From NCBI GenBank assembly GCA_018340805.1, contig JACMZG010001870.1:18555011-18619010 (forward strand): a stretch of 64,000 nucleotides of DNA, read 5' to 3'. The stretch comes from Microvelia longipes. Lineage: Eukaryota > Arthropoda > Insecta > Hemiptera > Veliidae. The notes beneath the pieces were generated by a model, which was given only the letters and a program-made list of their open reading frames with translations, searched no databases and was not told the origin of the DNA. This document shows, piece by piece, positions 10,801 through 21,205 of this stretch (position 1 is the stretch's first letter; every line of letters starts with the position of its first letter). The translations under genes were made by a program, and so were the position numbers.

Positions 10801-13000
10801 TTATCTTCAAATGGCTTGTCCTGCTTATTGAGAAAAGAAGTTATTTGCTTATATAACTTCATTTGCTGAAAAAACGTCATCACCAGTAGATGACAGTTTA
10901 AGCAGAAACTCTATTCAGATATATTTGTATCCAACAGTAAGTATTAATGGCAGCTGGTTCTTCAATAAACTATTACTATCATAATCATCAGTTCATTCTT
11001 CAATCTTAAAAAAATTGATGGGTTAATGTCTTTTTAGAATATGATTCAACAATAAATTTTGTTCCACCCTGGAATTTTTTAAAAAAGATCAAATTATTAT
11101 TCTACCAGCCCAACATCCATATTTCATCTGCCTGGGTCACTCAGGGCTTACCATATTCTAAAGTTTATACTGCATGAACATGCTTGATTGTCTTAGAATT
11201 TAGGGCTGGCAACAGCCTAAAATGTGTAATATAGATTACAGTATTTCCCTATTATCTGGTTTGAATTTTTCTATAAATAAATAAATAAATTTATTTTATG
11301 ATATATTACATCACAATGTCAAATATAAAAGCAAATTTATCTTAAATTAAAAAAAAGTGTAAATACATTTTAATAAATAAAACATGTCAAAACTAAATAA
11401 CACTTAAATTTCTAAATAACATTTATAATTATAAATAATCTTTTTAGTTATTTAGTTAGGATAAGTAAATTTAAAATTTAATTTTGAAAAAATCTTTTAA
11501 ATGGTACAAAGGATTTTTGAGGAGCAATGCTTTGACTACAGTTTGGAAAGATTTGTTTTCAAGTTTAGTGATTGTGGTTGGTAAGTGATTGTATAAGTGG
11601 ATTCCAATCTCTTGAATATGATGTCTCTCTGTCTTGTAGAGTCGAAGTCTTTTAGTTGTGAGTTTAGCGTTCTTTCGAGTTTGGTAATTATGAATATTTT
11701 CATGTTTTTCTAAACTATTTTTTATGCCATGAATGTAAATTAAGTACTGGTAACATGCCAGGGAATACAAACTTAAAATCCTGCCAGTTTCAAAAACACT
11801 TTTACACAACTCCCTCTGAGACAATTTGTAAATTACTCTCAGAGCCTTTTTTTGCAGAACACCAGAATATTATTCGCATTTATTGCGTTGCACCACACTA
11901 GAGTTCCATAAGACATATGGCAATGAAAATATGCAAAGTAAATTGATTTCAATAACTCTAGGGAAAGTTCACAGGATGCGCGTCTCAACATATAAATATC
12001 TGTTGACAGTTTTTTACTCTTCGAGTTTATATGAGTTTATACTATTTTAATTGTATCCAGGTTGAGAGGTATGATGCAGAGATGGATGAATGGACGCCTG
12101 TCACTCCCATGTTGACTAAAAGATGTAGGCTTGGTGTGGCAACACTCAATGGAAAATTATATGTCTGTGGAGGATACGATGGATCTACATTTCTACAATC
12201 TGTAGAAATGTATGATCCTCTTACAGATAAGTATGTTTTATTTTATAAAGCTAAGAAAAAGAGCACAAAATGAATGATATTTGTTGGAATTAATTCAAGT
12301 CAGACATTGGTTATCAGTTTATATTAATTTTGAAATTAACAATGATAATCATATTATCATAAATCACCAAAAGGACCTTTCCATAAATAATTTCTATTGA
12401 TATTATTTGTAGGCAGCAATATCGTGATTATCAAGTAGAGACTAAAAATATTATTATTAATAGTATTTGTTTTGAAATTATTCTGTTTATTATCAAAATA
12501 TATTATAATTATATCCCACAAATTTAGTTGGTTGTTACTATATCATCTCAGAAATATAGTTCAAATAGATTATTGGTTGTCATTCTATCGTAACATAAGT
12601 TTGATATTGTTATAGTGGGTTGATATGAAATAATAGTTATAGAGGGGAAGTTACTCTTTTTTAAATTTGAATCATACAATTAATGGAGCTTAATAACCCC
12701 ATTTAGTTACTACTTTATCTGTAATTTATTTATAGTTATAATTTATCTATTTGTATAAACATTTAGTTTATTCTGTTTAGATGGAAATTTGTTGCTCCCA
12801 TGAATGTAATGAGAAGCAGAGTAGCTCTTGTTGCCAATATGGGTAAACTATGGGCTATTGGAGGATACGACGGGATATCTAATCTGGCAACAGTTGAAGT
12901 CTATGACCCATCTACTGATTCATGGTCATTTGCTGCTTCTATGTGTGCCCATGAAGGTGGAGTAGGAGTGGGAGTTGTTCCTGTCTGCCGGCCTGAATGA
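1894..13000 (+). CDS. KLHL18: Kelch-like protein 18 (BTB-BACK-Kelch), 10 coding exons
   Basis: Substrate adaptor for a CUL3 ubiquitin ligase (family knowledge). Exons read from splice sites: 1894-2124, 2898-3028, 4213-4353, 5008-5206, 5958-6118, 7226-7362, 8766-8988, 10162-10378, 12061-12230 and 12781-13000. All have GT/AG borders, phases match, and they sum to 1830 nt, or 609 residues plus stop. The BTB domain spans about residues 69-170 ([24 protein letters not shown]), BACK about 175-290, and six Kelch repeats about 325-605 with GG-Y/H-[DN]-G cores near 376, 423, 470, 517 and 564. The family signatures [16 protein letters not shown] and the C-terminal HEGGVGVGV mark KLHL18 rather than KLHL20 or KEAP1. 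Vertebrate proteins have about 574 residues; the extra length is N-terminal. A second ATG at 1954 (residue 21) would shorten it, so the start is uncertain. Coding exons show no disruption. Confidence 0.95.
3675..3929. repeat. Penelope-type terminal hairpin in KLHL18 intron 2
   Basis: Two inverted arms of about 70 bp (about 3676-3747 and 3859-3928) flank a centre of ACTAAA repeats that is itself inverted. The arms contain CTCTCCAC / GTGGAGAGAC, which also marks the ends of the Penelope-like element at 55-58 kb. On the minus strand a CTGATGA ... GGTT-GAAA core (about 3731-3757) resembles the hammerhead-like motif of that element. The arms also include an inverted AATCAATACAAAAAA flank. Read as a solo or non-autonomous terminal unit. 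Confidence 0.6.
4043..4200 (+). repeat. 5S-rRNA-like SINE fragment (degenerate)
   Basis: Contains TTAAGCAGC (about 4069) and CTGGATGGGTGA (4105-4116), matching the A-box and C-box order of the 5S rRNA internal promoter. The preceding ATGGTTTTTGTTG resembles the flank of the better copy at 46.6 kb. The spacing is stretched, so this is a decayed copy. It lies just upstream of KLHL18 exon 3. Confidence 0.45.
4593..4651. repeat. Perfect hairpin, 26-bp arms
   Basis: GTCCTAACAACTATTAGCTA and its continuation into AAAACC is repeated as a perfect inverse after a 7-bp spacer, in KLHL18 intron 3. It is probably a miniature inverted-repeat element or the relic of a snap-back event. Confidence 0.75.
8018..8655. 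repeat. Tandem duplication, two ~320-bp units
   Basis: Two diverged copies (about 8018-8319 and 8320-8655) stand head to tail in KLHL18 intron 6. Shared landmarks in order are GGTTGAATTT, GAAACAT, AACCTGACCAC, GTGAATTATATAG-like, TATTATAACCTTAACT, GAGGTTACACAGAGCCCC, TGTTTCAGG and GGCTATGCCCCCTC. The first unit has an internal CAAAAACAATGGC variant. No coding content is apparent. Confidence 0.8.
9159..9839. mobile_element. Foldback / long-TIR element, PIF-Harbinger-like TSD
   Basis: Ends TAGTCCAAGAGCC ... GGCTCTTGGACTA are inverted. The similarity runs inward for about 100 bp (GTGACTCATTTTG, CATAATTTA, AGCATAGTC) and resumes deeper (TTGAAACAAG / CTTGTTGCAAG, CCCTGTGGG / CCTACAGGG), so most of the 681 bp folds back. 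Direct TTA repeats (9156-9158, 9840-9842) look like a 3-bp target duplication, as PIF/Harbinger elements make. No transposase is present. It sits in KLHL18 intron 7. Confidence 0.75.
10578..10962. mobile_element. MITE, 385 bp, in KLHL18 intron 8
   Basis: The terminal inverted repeats AAGAATCAGCTGCCATT and AATGGCAGCTGGTTCTT differ at one position. The similarity extends inward to CTGTTAGATATTC / ATTTGTATCCAACAG, about 45 bp in all. There is no coding capacity. The superfamily is not assignable by eye. Confidence 0.65.
11272..12028 (-). pseudogene. CR1/Jockey-type LINE relic (RT C-terminal region)
   Basis: The minus strand encodes the tail that follows the reverse transcriptase domain in CR1-like LINEs. 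A frame at 11471-11824 (117 codons) contains [20 protein letters not shown], a [11 protein letters not shown] segment and [18 protein letters not shown]. Upstream, with frameshifts, [19 protein letters not shown] (about 11870-11970) continues the same family pattern. The 3' side ends in an ATAAA-type simple repeat near 11272, typical of such LINEs. It is 5'-truncated and dead. It lies in KLHL18 intron 8, and its 5' break is about 33 bp from the acceptor of exon 9. Confidence 0.75.
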
Positions 13001-14814
13001 AATCAGCTTAACATTGATAGATTTTATTGCTATCAATTATTTTGACGATTCAATATTTTAAATGGAAGTAATATTCCTAAACTAAACAAGATATTACAGA
13101 TGTAAATTTTAAGAATTCCTCTATGAAGACTCTCAAGTTGATCAAGTATACTGAAAATGATGACGGCTAACATGCCAATCTATTGGTTTAATACTAATCA
13201 TTAGAAAACTGATGTTAAAATTGTTGTGATTTATAAAAACTTCTACCATATGCCTCAAAAACATGATTGTTTTCTTACTAACAAGTGACACAGCTGTTAT
13301 AATTTTTAAAATAATAATTAAACTATTGCAAATGAAAAAGGTTGTTCAAAATATAAAGAGTTACTATTTAAAGAGTTTTTACATTTACGTTAGGAATAAT
13401 ACTTTCTTAAACTTACGTAATGCTAGAAATTAAAAGGAAGCAATTCTCCACAATAATTTATTATATTTATTTACAAAGAAAACTTTCTGTCTTACAGACC
13501 ATCATGAGTGTAACTACTCAGTAGAAATAATAAAACAAAATAATAATAAAATAAAATGTTAAATAACAAAATTGTTTTATTTTTGTTGTAGTTTTATAAA
13601 CAATGGTAATGGTCCGTCAGACCAAAAGCTTTGTTTTTACACAGCCAAACACATACTGTAAGTTAGCATTTTAATTTAAAGGTATGACATTTAGAGTCTG
13701 AAAATTCTGTTATACTATATGTTTCATCAAGAAGATTTATATAAATTTATCTATTTATGTTATTTAATCTTTTATTCTGTAAAAGTAAATGACTTGTATA
13801 TTTTTTTAATTAGTCAAAAATGAAATTAAAGGGACCTTATATTAAAATTTTGATTGAATTAATAGATATTTTTCTTCTAAATTTATCTTTTTGCTATGTG
13901 AAAGAATACATATTTAAACATTAACTTTTTTCCAATAAAACTGTATTTATACCCCTATCAAAATCACTTCTATGTTTTGATATTGATTAAATGTGTTGAA
14001 TAATAACTAATTTAATTTTTATTTATTATTATTATAATTATTTATGATTGATATTATTTCTTTATTTATACAATATAGTGACTGAATTTTGCTTTTTACT
14101 AAAACTATTTGCATTTATTGATAGTGCAAGTTTTGTATATTTAGGGTCTAGTTTTTTTGGACACTGATTTTCCTATAAACTTTCTGTTTGCATGAAAGTA
14201 TAATTTTTATTTTTAAAGTTTTAATTATTACTTTGAAGTTGAATGCCAATATAGTGTAGCATGACAAGAGAAGCATAAAACCGCATTGCATCCCTTTATC
14301 ATGGATAGTTGCTATCAAAGACATGACCTTATTAATCTATTGGAAATTCTACAATTTATTTTATAATGGCAGCTTAAACAATTAATTATTTTAGAGCTTA
14401 GATAGAAAGCGTTGTAAGCTCGAAAAAGTTGTTCGTAGATATCATAATTATTCTCAAAATAAAGGTTAAATAATAATATTAAATTATGAAACAACAAAAT
14501 TCTAATGAAAAGTTTCATCATCCAAACAACCTCATAAATGTCTAAAAATTGCTAAAATTACCCACTTTTCCTCTAGGTCCTTCCATAATTATTGTTGTTT
14601 AATCTAGAGGTACCTAGCTTTTCCTTTCAAGTTCCACCATAGAGTGATATTGTAAAACTATATTAATGTAGTAAAACTTCATAGAGTCCAATGTAAATAA
14701 TTTTTGCTGTTAAACTTCCTCCAACTTTTGTAGTGAAACCCTCTGTAAAGAAATCGTACTAAAAATGTGTAAGGAGCTGTCTGTGTCAACCCCAGGGGGG
14801 GTTAACTTAAATGA
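13001..14814. other. KLHL18 3' UTR and intergenic
   Basis: No gene is seen. AATAAA motifs occur near 13526-13560 and at 13934-13939; one of these probably ends the KLHL18 transcript, but AT-richness prevents a choice. Minus-strand frames around 14.3-14.5 kb have no recognisable family. Confidence 0.5.
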
Positions 14815-15511
14815 GGAAAAGTTTGGATTCCATTATCGCAAGCTACTAAAAATAGCGTTGCGGCGGACCGGTGCGGACAACTTATGAACTAACCCCAATA
14901 GCTTTCCAAAGATGACTGATTATATTTTTATATTTAAATTTATGAATACCATGGCAATTCTAGGTTATGACAGCTACATTTATTATTATATAAAATTGAT
15001 TGTTTTCTGTATGTATTTTTTCACAAAAACGGTTCGCTGTTGCATGTTCTGTATTTCCAAAATTCAGAAACTAAAAGTAAATAGAAACCTTTTTAAAACT
15101 TCCACAGAACGCTAATGATGGCAGATAAGTATATTTCATTTAATTAATTCACTGATTTAGTCCATTTATCAGGTATTACATTTAATCACATGTGCGCATC
15201 TCGCCGATGTAATTAAATACAAGGCTGCATTAAATGCCAAATCTATCTTCTAGCACGTGTAAACATTAGCCACTATTTCAAATATTACCTTTGAATCAAT
15301 TAAAATTAATAATTACTTAATGAAAAAACTTAAAAATAATCACAAGTGTTCTGTTGTAGTTAAAGTGGTGGGTTAGTTAGAAGTATAACTATAAAGTATA
15401 AAAATTGAATTTCAAACTGACTGTGGGCAAAAAGCGGGAAATTAAGACACGCCCACTTAATTGAAAGGTAGGTCCGCCGCAGCGCTATCGTCGTCCGAAT
15501 CCAAAATTTCC
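14815..15511. mobile_element. Non-autonomous TIR element, ~700 bp
   Basis: Inverted ends GGAAAAGTTTGGATTC (14815) and GAATCCAAAATTTCC (to 15511) enclose a second, GC-rich inverted pair: TAGCGTTGCGGCGGACC (14853-14869) and GGTCCGCCGCAGCGCTA (15471-15487). The GC-rich inner TIR stands out in a 70% AT background. There is no transposase frame. Confidence 0.65.
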
Positions 15512-17346
15512 TACCATTGAGTCGACAGTCTTACTGTTAAGTATCTACGTCTCTGGTCAACCTCTGGGGTCTGGTTTCATGCTGTTGCTATTATTATTTT
15601 ATTAATTATTTGCTCCTGTCAGTTTGATGTTAATTTGACATTTTTGAATTACTTACTTTATTGCTACAACTATATATGAAAACTAATATTTCATTTCAAA
15701 TAAAATATTTAAAAATTAACTTTAATATTTATTATTTTTACAAGGATTGTTTATTAATATTAATGGAAGATAAACAAAAACAGCAGACCCTAAATAAGAT
15801 TGAAAGGTTAGCGGTTGAAACTAATTTTGTGATATGTTTGAAATTAACAGTGTTATTAAGAGTGCGTTCAGGAAAACTTACCAGTTGGCATTGCTTTAAA
15901 TTGCTTGATGGCTTTGGTTAAACTATTTCATATACCTAGCGACTTCTGGTTACATTAAAATGTTTTAAGTTAAGAAATAAATTCTGAGAGTCTAAGTAGT
16001 TCTGAAATATAATTGGTTATAAACATAGTTGTTAACTCTAGGTTGTTTTAGGTATAACCCTAAAACAACTAGGTGCTCACTGGTGAGTATTTCTGGACAC
16101 AAAATAACTTGTATTTTATTGTAGCTAACGTAACTAATTTGTGTTTCTTTATCGCTGTGATTAATAACTTTGTATAAAAGGATGTATTATATTGATTCAT
16201 CTTGCTTTGTATAGAGAGACTAATTTTTAAATTTTACTAAGATATATTTTTCTTTTATCTCAAATTCTGTGATATTTATATACAAATATTTTTTTCTGTA
16301 ATGAATCAAAATATTAAAGATTTTATTCCTATTAAACCATTTATTTTTATAATAATTCTGAGTTGATTACTTAGCCTGCATCTGTTTATACAGACTTTAT
16401 AATTCTTCGATTAATAGGACTTATAATGATGTGTAACAGTAGATAACTAGGTTTAGTGTTGTATAAAAATTATTCAGAGACCTGGTTATAGAAATAGAAA
16501 AGCACGAACTTATAAAAGTATTTATTATCTTTTTATCTAAAAATTTCTTATTTTATTGGTGTAAAACGCACAGTTCCACATTAGAATAAAAACCAACACT
16601 AAGAAAAGAGGGATTTTTACTGTAATAAAACTTAGTGCTAAAACTATCTCGTTTTTAGTTTAACTAGATACCTTAACATAAATACTTGTAACTTGTAAGA
16701 CCATATTATTAATTCCTAGATTCTTAAAAAAATGTAACATGTTTATCTGAAAGTTTTCAAATAATATGCACTTTTTTGTGTTTTACACATAAAATCAAGA
16801 AAGTTAAATTTTCTTTATTTCCTTATAAGAAATATTTGCTTTAATTTTTTTCTTTTCTATTGAGCCATATATAATATTTTCACTATTACCTCTATAAGAT
16901 AATCTACCTTCTGTAATTTTTTTTTAAGTTAAATTACTATTATTTTTGCCAAGTCTAAATTTGTTTATTTTTACTGGTACTTAAAACTACAGTAGTAGAT
17001 CATCAAATGCAAGCAAAAATACTTGCATTTCTAATGTTGTACAAAATATTAATAAAATCTTGCCAAATTTAGAACATCACTAAGGCGTTAGTATTTAAAA
17101 AATCTGCGCCATGACTAATTCATTTTATTTTTTTAATATATTACGTTTTAAAGTAGTCTACTTTAATTACTGTATATTATATTTAATTAAAAAAACATTT
17201 AAGTCTTTAATCTTGTTACTGTGTTTAAAACAAAAAATAGCCGAGGCATTGTTCCAAATGGAGAATAATAAAATAACTATGCAGATTCAAGAAAATAATA
17301 AGATTATTTTTGATTTTGAATGAGCACCAGTGGAGTTGTTCATAAT
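15512..17346. other. Intergenic, no gene seen
   Basis: AT-rich. An 86-codon frame at 15661-15921 has no recognisable domain. A short hairpin around CTAGGTTGTTTTAGG / CCCTAAAACAACTAGG lies at about 16039-16075. Confidence 0.4.
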
Positions 17347-17525
17347 GAAAGGAACGAAGAAAAGAGTCTCTCCACAAAAATGTTAATTAAATTAATTTGT
17401 ACTGTTTTTAATTATATGTTATTTTTACTTATTTGTACAGGCACTGATGATGGCCTCATGTAGGTTGAAAGCGCTTTGAATAAATTTATAGTTTTGTGGA
17501 GAGACTCTTTTCTTCGTTCCTTTCA
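17347..17525 (+). repeat. Solo Penelope-type hairpin unit with hammerhead-like core
   Basis: Arms of about 33 bp (GAAAGGAACGAAGAAAAGAG plus TCTCTCCACAAAA, and the exact inverse at about 17492-17525) bound a 180-bp unit. Between them, 17444-17470 reads CTGATGA-T-GGCC, a 7-nt loop, then GGTT-GAAA, the order of a hammerhead core (CUGANGA, helix II, GAAA). The arm motif GTGGAGAGACT is shared with the element at 55-58 kb and the unit at 3.7 kb. It has no coding capacity. Confidence 0.65.
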
Positions 17526-19000
17526 AGATTATTTTTGTAAAACTTATTTTTTTTTTAATTTAGAATTGGATATATTTAATCTATTTTACCATGCAATTAA
17601 ATGTTTTATCATAACATGGTGTATTAGCTGGCAGTTCTATGGTGCTGGTGTGTTCAGTAATAAAATACATATTAAAGATTATAATCTTTAGTAACTATCA
17701 ATCAATCAATCAAACAATTCCATTTATTGCATAAAAGAATAATTACATTGCAAATAATTATTTGCAATGTAATTATTCTTTAGTAACTACTTAAAGTTAA
17801 AATTTACTAGGTAGCTTATAGTTACTGAATGGAATGCCCTACCACAATGGACTTTTTGATGGATGTATCCTCTCTATAAAGATCTTTGAATGAATGATTT
17901 TATGTTGTGTTAAAAGTTATTATTATTATGTAAATATAAAAATAGTTAAACAATTAATCTGGTGCTTTATTTAATTCCTAAGATTGCAAAAGTTATGCAT
18001 GTGAATCCTAAAGCTCATCACTATGGTATCATTAGCTTTCAAGATTAATTTTATTTATTATTTTTACCAGTCCACTTAAAGGTTGTTATGCAGTGATTTT
18101 TAATCACTTATCAAACTTTTTGCTGGTTAATTTCATATTCTGTAGACTAGATTTCCCTTCTTGGATATTTTTTTAAAAAATAATGCTCTATTTGTTTTTA
18201 CATTCCTGGAGTATTTTTTATTGATAAATGAAGTATCTGAATGAATTAATAATTGAGTTATAATGCTATTTATAACTTAAGCTATTAATCATTGAAAGAA
18301 TTATTTTTCTTTTGACTAGACCTTGAAATCTAAGATTCTGCATTGTTTTCTTTTAATTTCAGAAATTTGATAATTATTTTTTATTAAACTAGTTATATTT
18401 TTTCAGATCCCGAGATAGAACTTCTGTTAAAAATTCACAAATTCAGTTAAAAAAGGTATTTATTACAAATTGCATTTTAAGTTTATCTTAGAAGATCTAG
18501 ATAAATCTTCCAAAGCCTGTCATTTAATTTTTAATAAATTGTTTTCAAGGTGTTTGAAATTTATTTTAATTATAGTGGAATAGAATAACAAGTTAACAGA
18601 CTCAAAAGAGCAAGATTCGAAAAATCTATTTTTAAGAATGGTTGCAACTCTACGGCAAAATAGCCTAATAAAATATAAAATGTCAAATTTTATAATATTC
18701 CGTAGTCAAACTCTCCATGTTGTTTTTATTAGCTCCTGAAAAAGAAATATTATATGTTTTTCTTAAACAAATATGTATGCATTTCTGTCACACAATGTAA
18801 CCTCTATCAATGACAGACTATATGACATAATGCATAACCTCCTCTACGCTTACAATAGTCACTAAAGTAGCCCTAGCAGCCAAAATTTCTTTTTTTGACA
18901 TTTATAGTCATATTAAAAGCACGAAATTGTGAGTGAAGTCACTTGTTAATTCTATTTCACAATAATTTCCATTAGGTAAATCAGGTTTTAAATTATTTTA
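17526..19000. other. Intergenic, palindrome only
   Basis: Apart from the perfect palindrome at 17734-17781 (listed separately) I see no gene, RNA or recognisable repeat. Confidence 0.4.
17734..17781. repeat. Perfect 48-bp palindrome without spacer
   Basis: Two 24-bp arms meet directly; the left starts AAAGAATAATTACATTGCAA and the right is its exact inverse. It is preceded by a short ATCA repeat at 17698-17712. Confidence 0.85.
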
Positions 19001-19153
19001 TGGCTAAAATGAGTTGACAGCGTGGGAAAACAGTGCCAGGAGGAGGCCAATAAGGTTATTTCTGGATGTTAAACTACGTCCACCATTTCAAATTGGACAA
19101 ACCTAAATGGTTCCTCAATACTATTTTCCCGTGCTGTCAACTGATGTTAGCCA
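19001..19153. mobile_element. Tiny MITE, 153 bp
   Basis: Starts TGGCTAAAATGAGTTGACAG and ends CTGTCAACTGATGTTAGCCA. The TIRs run about 34 bp with four or five mismatches and include GTGGGAAAA / TTTTCCCGT. The interior of about 85 bp is non-coding. No clear target duplication is seen. Confidence 0.7.
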
Positions 19154-20042
19154 TGTGTTATACTATAAGTAATACTAAAATCGAAAGCCAAAATTCTAAT
19201 GGCATTATGAACAATGCTTTTTAATACAATTATGAACGAAGCTTTGAAATATTTTACCAACATAATCAAGTAGTGCTCTGAGCAGTTAGCTATTAAGCTT
19301 TTTTTTCAAATAATCTATCTACATTTTGCAAGATACAATGGGGTTAGTTTGAGGATGAACTCGAGAAGGTTCATCCTTCTCATTTCCTTTTTGCAAAAGA
19401 AAAAAAATCATTGAACAAAACAATAATATAATTGTAAAAATATAAATTTACTCAAAGTATAAAATTAAAATCATACATAAACAAGTAAAATTCATTAGAA
19501 AACTTAAATAAAATCATTTCCTACTTTGAATAATAATTAGGATGTAAATTATGATAAACCAGATAGCTGAGAGACTGAAAGTAAACCAAACACAATGATG
19601 CAATTTATACTTTAAAATCATTGTACTTGGAAAATGCAGCAAGAAGCCATAAAAAATATCTTTATTTAGCTGTTATTAGGTTATCTTGAGCCTATTTTAC
19701 TAATTTGAAAAGGAAAAATGAGGTTTGGGTCATGTTTCTCTTACTTTTGTCATCATATTGATAACATACCACAAAGAACATATTTATAAAAAGCTTTGGA
19801 TTTTATAATGGCAGGTATTAGATATCAGAACCTTAATATAAAGGGCTCCAAGTTCTTTCTGCTATGAGACTCCAAAAATTACTTCATGCATACAAGGGGC
19901 TAAATACCAAACCCCTAGAAACAACCTGTGTCCCCACAATAATTTAACCTTTGATATGAGTTTGGGGTTTAACTTGTGATTGAATCCCTTGTGTAAATGT
20001 AGTAAGTAGAAGCATGTCCTTAAGGTAAGTTACAAAGAAAGT
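19154..20042. other. RPF2 downstream flank
   Basis: 3' side of RPF2. No gene is seen. A short hairpin, AGGATGAAC / GTTCATCCT with an 8-bp loop, lies at about 19352-19377. Minus-strand AATAAA (TTTATT) occurs at about 19660, far from the stop, so the 3' end is not fixed. Confidence 0.4.
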
Positions 20043-20924
20043 TTACTTCTTTGGCGTTTTAGCTTTCCTGGGCTTCTTAAGTCCTTTCATCTTCCTTGTC
20101 TGAAGTTTATTAATATCTTGTTGTTTAATGTGAACTCTTCCAAGTTTAGTACCAAATGCATCACGGCTAATATTTTTAACTTTTCTGGCTTTAAGTTGTT
20201 TTGGTTGTTTACATGCAGATTTAAATAAGTCATCTGATGCATATTTATTACGCCTTAAAGTAAAGTCAATTGAAGGCCCTATCTCATCTAATTCAATACG
20301 TGGAACTTTAGATCCTGATTTTTTCAAATATATCCTGTAACTCCTCATGTAAAGCGAATTGTCATTTAGGGTGAAAATAATAACATGCTCTAAACCTTGC
20401 AAACGAACACATTCAACTTTTTCACGCTGAAAGAAATCTACTAGGATATTTTGTAACCTTTGATTATCAGGCTGGCTAAATTGAGGACCAGCAAATAATA
20501 AGCATGGTTTAATTCCAACAGGTATTTTTTCTTTAGGAAAATCAGACAAGGATTTGAATTTTTCTACTCCTAGTTCAACCATATCAAGCAAATGTCCATC
20601 AAATAACCTTCCAATTATAATATTATTAGGGCGCTTTTTTGAATGAGAGGCGAAAGCAAAAAGAGATGCGTCTTGTTTCTTAGATAAACCTTCAATAGGT
20701 GTCATGTCTTCAAATGGAAGAGAATCGTTTCTCTTGCTTAAAAGTGAACCATCCGGCTTCTTTAAATGATAAAGATCTTTAAGACATTTCGATACGACTT
20801 GAGATGTGTGCCTACCTTGCATCAATAGCGCTTGTTTCGTATTTTCAATGAGCTTTGGCTCACGATTAACTAAAAACTTCTTACCAGCATGAGTAATTGG
20901 CCTTTTGATTCGTTGAACACCCAT
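20043..20924 (-). CDS. RPF2: Ribosome production factor 2 homolog (Brix domain)
   Basis: Nucleolar 60S assembly factor that, with RRS1, recruits the 5S RNP (RPL5, RPL11, 5S rRNA) into pre-ribosomes (family knowledge). A single 293-residue frame starts at 20924 (MGVQRIKRPITHAGKKFL) and ends at 20043. The Brix domain spans about residues 28-235: LKDLYHLKKPDGSLLSKRND, EGLSKKQDASLFAFASHSKK, RPNNIIIGRLFDGHLLDM and the C-terminal IELDEIGPSIDFTLRR. The tail is rich in Lys/Arg (KMKGLKKPRKAKTPKK), as expected for nucleolar targeting. Animal RPF2 has about 300 residues, so this is complete. It has no introns, although its neighbours do; a retrocopy origin is possible, but no poly(A) tract or target duplication is visible, and the frame is intact and conserved. 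Confidence 0.95.
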   Translation of the reverse strand: MGVQRIKRPITHAGKKFLVNREPKLIENTKQALLMQGRHTSQVVSKCLKDLYHLKKPDGSLLSKRNDSLPFEDMTPIEGLSKKQDASLFAFASHSKKRPNNIIIGRLFDGHLLDMVELGVEKFKSLSDFPKEKIPVGIKPCLLFAGPQFSQPDNQRLQNILVDFFQREKVECVRLQGLEHVIIFTLNDNSLYMRSYRIYLKKSGSKVPRIELDEIGPSIDFTLRRNKYASDDLFKSACKQPKQLKARKVKNISRDAFGTKLGRVHIKQQDINKLQTRKMKGLKKPRKAKTPKK

Positions 20925-21129
20925 AATTAAAACTTAAAAAAATTATTTAACTAATTAACACAAAAGTTTGTACCATAAAATATAGAGTTAAATTAATAAT
21001 AATTAAACTTTTGAGAAACAAAATTTACTATCATACCACGTGAAAATAAACAAAACCGCAAAGAAACCTCAAAGTCGAATTTTTAAAATCTATGTTTAAT
21101 TTTATTAACAATGAAACAACACTGCTTTT

Positions 21130-21205
21130 TTAACCAAATGCGCATGCTTTAAGATTTTACCCGCGAAATTCAATTTCTCGGAAGCTGCCGGCCATTTTTT
21201 TTTTA
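21130..21205 (-). promoter_or_regulatory. Candidate RPF2 promoter (NRF1-like and YY1-like sites)
   Basis: About 210-275 bp upstream of the RPF2 start is a locally GC-richer patch with ATGCGCATGC (NRF1-like half palindrome, about 21139) and GCCGGCCATTTTTT (about 21187-21200), whose reverse reads AAAATGGCCGGC, a YY1-type element. Both are common in promoters of ribosome-assembly genes. The assignment rests on motifs and position only. Confidence 0.4.

Noticed and set aside
11471..11824. Host protein-coding gene inside KLHL18
   Set aside because: The 117-codon frame matches the post-RT tail of CR1-like LINEs and continues upstream only through frameshifts.
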